Shown one piece after another: positions 62,001-64,000 of a stretch of DNA of 64,000 bases (position 1 is its first letter; each line of letters begins with the position of its first letter). A program made the translations under genes and the position numbers. Origin of the DNA: Acestrorhynchus altus (lineage: Eukaryota; Chordata; Actinopteri; Characiformes; Acestrorhynchidae); the NCBI GenBank assembly GCA_034509495.1, contig CM067525.1, positions 4,804,945 through 4,868,944 of the forward strand, given 5' to 3'. Under the pieces are notes generated by a model that saw only the letters and a list, made by a program, of their open reading frames with translations, was not told the origin of the DNA and ran no database searches.

Positions 62001-63548
62001 TATCCCATTGAACAAGATGAACAAGATGTCTGTCTGTACCATATCAGACTCCAACTCTGTCAAAGTTATTGTAAAATCAGCACAGAAGGCGATTAGTCTG
62101 TCTTGCTATGAGCATCAAGAAAGATGAATCACTCTGGTTTTAAAAAAATAAGAAAATGTTGGAATTGAGTTTGATATTTTAATTACTTGGAGTCCATTAC
62201 TAATAATAAATTACTTTTGGGTTCCGGTACTGAATTTCTGGAACCTGTACTATATATACTAGTGCATCTCAAAAAAATTGAATATTGTTGAAACATTGTG
62301 TTTATTAATTGCAAACAAAGTTTAGTGTCAGATTACATGTGAAGTGACCTCTTTCATAACCTTTTGATTTACTGTTAATCTGTATGGTTTACAGCTCATG
62401 AAAATCAGAAATGCAGAATCTCACACAATGTTTAATTTCATGTTTGACTAGATTACAGTCACACAGTATCAAAATGGAAAAAACTGAAATATATCACCTT
62501 AAATTTAAGGAGTAAAACAGTTTTGAACAACAAAATAAATTTCAGATTATTTGTGATGCAGTAGTCGGTTCAAACGTGGATGGGACCCAACCGTAGCTCT
62601 GTATCGTGAGCTTCTGTAGTGAACACATTGTTAAAAGCGGCTGTATGCATCGTTTATTAATCGTAGACACTAGCTGGAGGTTGGTTCATTCAGCAATTTT
62701 AAGTTGTATCTGTTGCTGACACAGATGTGCAAATGCACGCACAGCTTGTCTGGTCCCCGTACAGAAGTACTGCCCAAAGACTCGGTCTGTTAATGTTTAC
62801 TTCTGTGTCTGTCTCTCCAGCCTCCCCATGCAGTGAAGCTGCTGTCTGTGCTGAAGTCCATGGCCCACCGAACTGGACCTGATTCCTTCTTCACTTTCCC
62901 AGGGAAAAGTGCCGCGGTGAGCACATCACTTCTGACTCTCTAAGCATTTAGACCTTGCACGCCTTCAGACGCTGCCTGGGTCAGCAGCACCCACAGGGGT
63001 TTAAGTGTCATTGATCAGACGTGTATGGATTAGTAAACTGTCCCTGCTGGACCTAACCAGGTTAAAAAATGTTTAATGGTACAGGCTGCACTATGTTGGT
63101 TTTGATGTAAAAATTATGTCCAAATATTTGTGGACACCCCTTCTGGACTACATAAATCTGCTGGCATCATGCCCAATGCAAGGCATGGGTTGTGTTTAAG
63201 CCCTCCAGCATTGAGCTGTGGAGCAGTGAATCTGTTTTCTCTGGAATGATGATGCTCCATACAATACTTTGTTGGGGAGATGGGGATGAATTGAAGTAAC
63301 ATCAGTGAAGGCAACTCAATTCTCACAATGCTCAAAAATAAAAAGAAAGCCTTTCCTGGACATGCTTGACTTCAAGAAGAAACTGAAAGAACAAAATTAA
63401 ATTGATTTATATGTATTGAATTGCAGGCCATCGCTCTGCCACCCATTGCAAAGTGGCCATACCAGAATGGCTTCACCTTCCACACCTGGCTGCGTATGGA
63501 CCCCATCAACAACATCAATGTGGACAAGGACAAGCCCTACCTGTACTG
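38701..63548 (+). CDS. lrba: LRBA (BEACH and WD40 protein), N-terminal exons 1-5, continues past window
   Basis: Large scaffold of the BEACH family; human LRBA works in vesicle traffic and protects CTLA-4 from lysosomal degradation. Exons seen: 38701-38841, 59737-59968, 60812-60912, 62821-62916, 63427-63548, all in phase, encoding the first 230 residues plus two bases. Diagnostic stretches: DIVETVFNL, VGGQFDLEMNFIIQ, CQAEVWSIFTAVLKKS, LLVDMLGVLASYSIT, AIALPPIAKWPYQNGF and NNINVDKDKPYLY. The last of these leads into the concanavalin-like domain. The paralogue neurobeachin is very similar here. The call as lrba rests on closer residues (FFSKLQG, FTFHTWLRMDP) and on linkage to rps3a and sh3d19. 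Confidence 0.93.
38910..39870 (+). repeat. CACTTTATTGGAAACAC minisatellite, about 24 copies
   Basis: Units of 33-43 bases: CACTGGCCACTTTATTGGAA, ACACC, then variable CTTATACTTCCTCT or CTTCTGCTTCCACT. It begins 70 bases after lrba exon 1 donor. The long open frames across it are products of the repeat. Confidence 0.97.
40890..41425 (+). repeat. 41/43-bp minisatellite, 13 copies
   Basis: Unit GTGTATATTGTTGGGGTTAA then GTTGGATTGTACAGTTTACA-CTG, with a two-base-shorter GGCGTTAG variant. Confidence 0.95.
41755..42145 (-). mobile_element. Dispersed element, copy C (near full length)
   Basis: GGACAAAAGTATCAAGACAG at one end, then ATTCCAGAGAACACCGTTCC, CCATGCCTATTGCC (reverse) and GACAAGCTGTGTGCATTTGC at the other. 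Reverse orientation relative to copy A. Confidence 0.75.
42150..42890. other. lrba intron 1, nothing recognised
   Basis: AT-rich, no repeat or exon I can name. Confidence 0.5.
42896..43020 (-). mobile_element. tRNA-SINE fragment
   Basis: GGCTAACAGACGCTTGTTCC and GTGGGATGTGGGGAAAA match the body of the SINE in reverse. Confidence 0.65.
43715..43870 (+). repeat. 73-bp minisatellite unit, two copies
   Basis: GAGACTGTAGCTCCTCCTCC, TCAGTGTATATCACAATACC and TACATTTAGAGTTATTAATA: the same unit as the array at 63655-64000. Confidence 0.9.
44240..44361 (+). repeat. (TCTG)n(CT)n microsatellite
   Basis: GTCTGTCTGTC run followed by about 35 CT units. Confidence 0.95.
44745..44830 (+). mobile_element. 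MITE fragment
   Basis: GTTCACACCTGGCTTTAATA and GAGCCGATCATAAGTG resemble the left end of the element at 12290-12725. Confidence 0.45.
44830..45490. other. lrba intron 1, nothing recognised
   Basis: Unique-looking non-coding sequence. Confidence 0.5.
45490..45850. mobile_element. TGTCCACTCACTGTCC dispersed repeat copy
   Basis: GCTGGTACGAGTGGATCAGA, CAGCAGTGCTGAGT, TTTACATCTACAAGGTGGAG, GGACAGTGAGTGGACAGAGT: landmarks shared with 52745-52985. Confidence 0.65.
45850..47590. other. lrba intron 1, mostly unremarkable
   Basis: Contains (CA)n at 46045-46070 and a short fragment of the dispersed element (GTGCATTTGCACATCTGCA) at 46745-46815. No exon seen. Confidence 0.5.
47591..47815 (-). pseudogene. 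Tc1-like transposase C-terminal fragment
   Basis: Minus-strand translation has MWDAIGRYQHSTPTAP, SSQDTIRNLYNSMQRRV and CTERH: the VWDxIGRxxxxxPxxP...PQDTIRNLxxSMxRRV tail of Tc1/IS630 transposases. Same subfamily as 17620-18175. Confidence 0.85.
47820..51800. other. lrba intron 1, no gene recognised
   Basis: No nested gene. 48930-49740 (CAATGTCCTCAACCTGGCAA, CCCGCGTGAGCTTCACG) has the look of an old dispersed repeat that I cannot classify. 50370-50530 is pyrimidine-rich. Confidence 0.45.
51805..52217 (-). mobile_element. Near full-length tRNA-derived SINE
   Basis: Minus strand: CCGAGCGGTATAGCGGGCTA head, B-box GGTTTGAATCC, body with TAGATGGCGCT and GGCGCAGGCGTCTGCCG, and a tail GGATGGGTAATTGGCATGTC. 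About 410 bases. It is the longest of four copies in the window. Confidence 0.85.
52418..52463 (+). repeat. (CA)n microsatellite
   Basis: About 22 CA units. Confidence 0.95.
52745..52985 (+). mobile_element. TGTCCACTCACTGTCC dispersed repeat copy
   Basis: CACTGCAGTGACACTGACAT, GCTGGTACGAGTGGACAAGA, ACTGTGTCCACTCACTGTCC, TCTATTAGACACTCCTACCT, in the order seen in related fish copies. Confidence 0.75.
52985..53470 (-). pseudogene. Tc1-like transposon 5' part, decayed
   Basis: GGTGGAGCACTCCTGGGGGA, GGTCTTGAATATCCTCCATT, GACTGTGGATTGGTGGAGTC encode in reverse the N-terminal helix-turn-helix part of a Tc1-like transposase. AGGCTTGTGTGAATATCCG lies near the terminal repeat. Same family as 8050-8265 and 9773-10130. 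Confidence 0.75.
53480..58130. other. lrba intron 1, no gene recognised
   Basis: Contains (CA)n at 54961-55031, (GT)n at 55377-55406 and AAAGAGGTTCTTTAAAGAA-type words at 54845. Otherwise AT-rich non-coding. Confidence 0.5.
58140..58345 (+). pseudogene. Tc1-like transposase fragment
   Basis: IPAVKHGGGCVMVWGCSRA matches the KHGGGSVMVWGC block of a different Tc1-like subfamily; flanks are decayed. Confidence 0.75.
58345..59736. other. End of lrba intron 1
   Basis: Contains (CT)n at 59024-59084; no alternative exon is supported. Confidence 0.5.
59737..60912 (+). CDS. lrba: lrba coding exons 2 and 3
   Basis: Exon 2 (59737-59968) encodes LVGGQFDLEMNFIIQESES through DNTDSMIA. Exon 3 (60812-60912) completes an Asp codon and encodes LLVDMLGVLASYSITVKELKLFFSKLQGEKGQW (split here by description: LLVDMLGVLASYSIT then FFSKLQG). 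Both match LRBA/NBEA N-terminal armadillo-like helices. The intervening intron holds three copies of a roughly 27-bp actcctccc... repeat at 60036-60118 and otherwise nothing recognised. Confidence 0.93.
60913..62259. other. lrba intron 3, nothing recognised
   Basis: Non-coding, no clear repeat. Confidence 0.5.
62260..62560 (+). mobile_element. DNA-transposon fragment with GTGCATCTCAAAAAA end
   Basis: ACTAGTGCATCTCAAAAAAA-TTGAATATTGTTGAAA followed by CAGCTCATGAAAATCAGAAAT resembles a common fish Tc1/mariner-type element; a related piece is at 24390-24560. Confidence 0.6.
62821..63548 (+). CDS. lrba: lrba coding exons 4 and 5
   Basis: Exon 4 (62821-62916, 96 nt) encodes PPHAVKLLSVLKSMAHR to GKSAA. 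Exon 5 (63427-63548) encodes AIALPPIAKWPYQNGF, TWLRMDPINN and DKDKPYLY, and ends with TG before gtgagt, leaving a partial Cys/Trp codon to be finished beyond the window. The intron between them (62917-63426) is largely a dispersed-repeat copy (63112-63330). Confidence 0.93.
63112..63330 (+). mobile_element. Dispersed element, copy F
   Basis: GTCCAAATATTTGTGGACAC, CATTGAGCTGTGGAGCAGTG, TTCTCTGGAATGATGATGCT. A further fragment (62708-62785) sits immediately before exon 4. Confidence 0.75.
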
Positions 63549-63654
63549 GTGAGTCTTAGACACACTCACAATAGGACAATTTCCTTGTCATCCATGTTAC
63601 TCTACATAATACATATTGGACTAAATTACTGAACAGGGATTTTTCATTGTGTAT

Positions 63655-64000
63655 ATCACAATACTTACATTTAGAGTTATTAATATTCACCCTAATGAGA
63701 GACTGTAGCTCCTCCTCAGTGTATATCACAATACCTACATTTAGAGTTATTAATATTCTCAAATTCCTTAATGAGAGAGACTGTAGCTCCTCCCCCTCAG
63801 TGTATATCACAATACCTACATTTAGAGTTAATATTCACCCTAATGAGAGACTGTAGCTCCTCCTCCTCAGTGTATATCACAATACCTACATTTAGAGTTA
63901 TTATTATTCACCCTAATGAGAGACTGTAGCTCCTCCTCCTCAGTGTATATCACAATACCTACATTAGAGTTATTAATATTCACCCTAATGAGAGACTGTA
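63655..64000 (+). repeat. 70-81-bp minisatellite, at least 5 copies, runs off window
   Basis: CACAATACCTACATTTAGAG, TTATTAATATTCACCCTAAT, GAGAGACTGTAGCTCCTCCT, CAGTGTATAT repeated with period 70-81; begins about 105 bases after lrba exon 5. Confidence 0.95.

Overview
This is a vertebrate nuclear window. It is almost certainly from a teleost fish and probably an otophysan such as a characiform or catfish. The grounds are spliced genes with GT-AG introns, very dense (CA)n/(CT)n microsatellites, several families of decayed Tc1-like transposons, a tRNA-headed SINE and many minisatellites. The lineage call is inference from repeat style; no species marker is present.

Three protein-coding genes are supported. 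(1) sh3d19, + strand, 5006-27026: I traced 19 coding exons whose phases all agree, giving about 966 residues with a long proline-rich N-terminal half followed by four SH3 domains. (2) rps3a, - strand, 34506-29623: six exons, complete, 266 residues, with a TOP tract and CGCG promoter elements. (3) lrba, + strand, from 38701 past the right edge: the first five coding exons (about 230 residues), a GC-rich promoter and a 21-kb first intron. The order and orientation sh3d19(+) / rps3a(-) / lrba(+) is the human 4q31.3 arrangement in mirror image, so the block is conserved. The three proteins are not known to share a pathway; sh3d19 is an SH3 adaptor of membrane traffic, rps3a is part of the 40S ribosome, and lrba is a BEACH-family vesicle-trafficking scaffold.

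Layout: 1-4.9 kb, no firm gene, with repeats and an odd frameshifted proline-rich reading frame at 3160-3489; 5-27 kb, sh3d19; 27-29.6 kb, short convergent intergenic stretch; 29.6-34.5 kb, rps3a; 34.5-38.1 kb, divergent intergenic stretch with an L2-like LINE piece and a Tc1-like relic; 38.1-38.9 kb, lrba promoter and exon 1; 38.9-59.7 kb, lrba intron 1, made of minisatellites and transposon fragments with no nested gene seen; 59.7-64 kb, lrba exons 2-5.

I did not find an undescribed enzymatic or defence system. The points most worth a second look are regulatory and structural: sh3d19 lacks the fifth SH3 domain of its mammalian counterpart; two SH3 exons have acceptors embedded in long (GT)n tracts; strong CTCF-like motifs bracket sh3d19 in convergent orientation; one minisatellite unit occurs in two lrba introns; and an array of about 24 copies starts about 70 bases after lrba exon 1.
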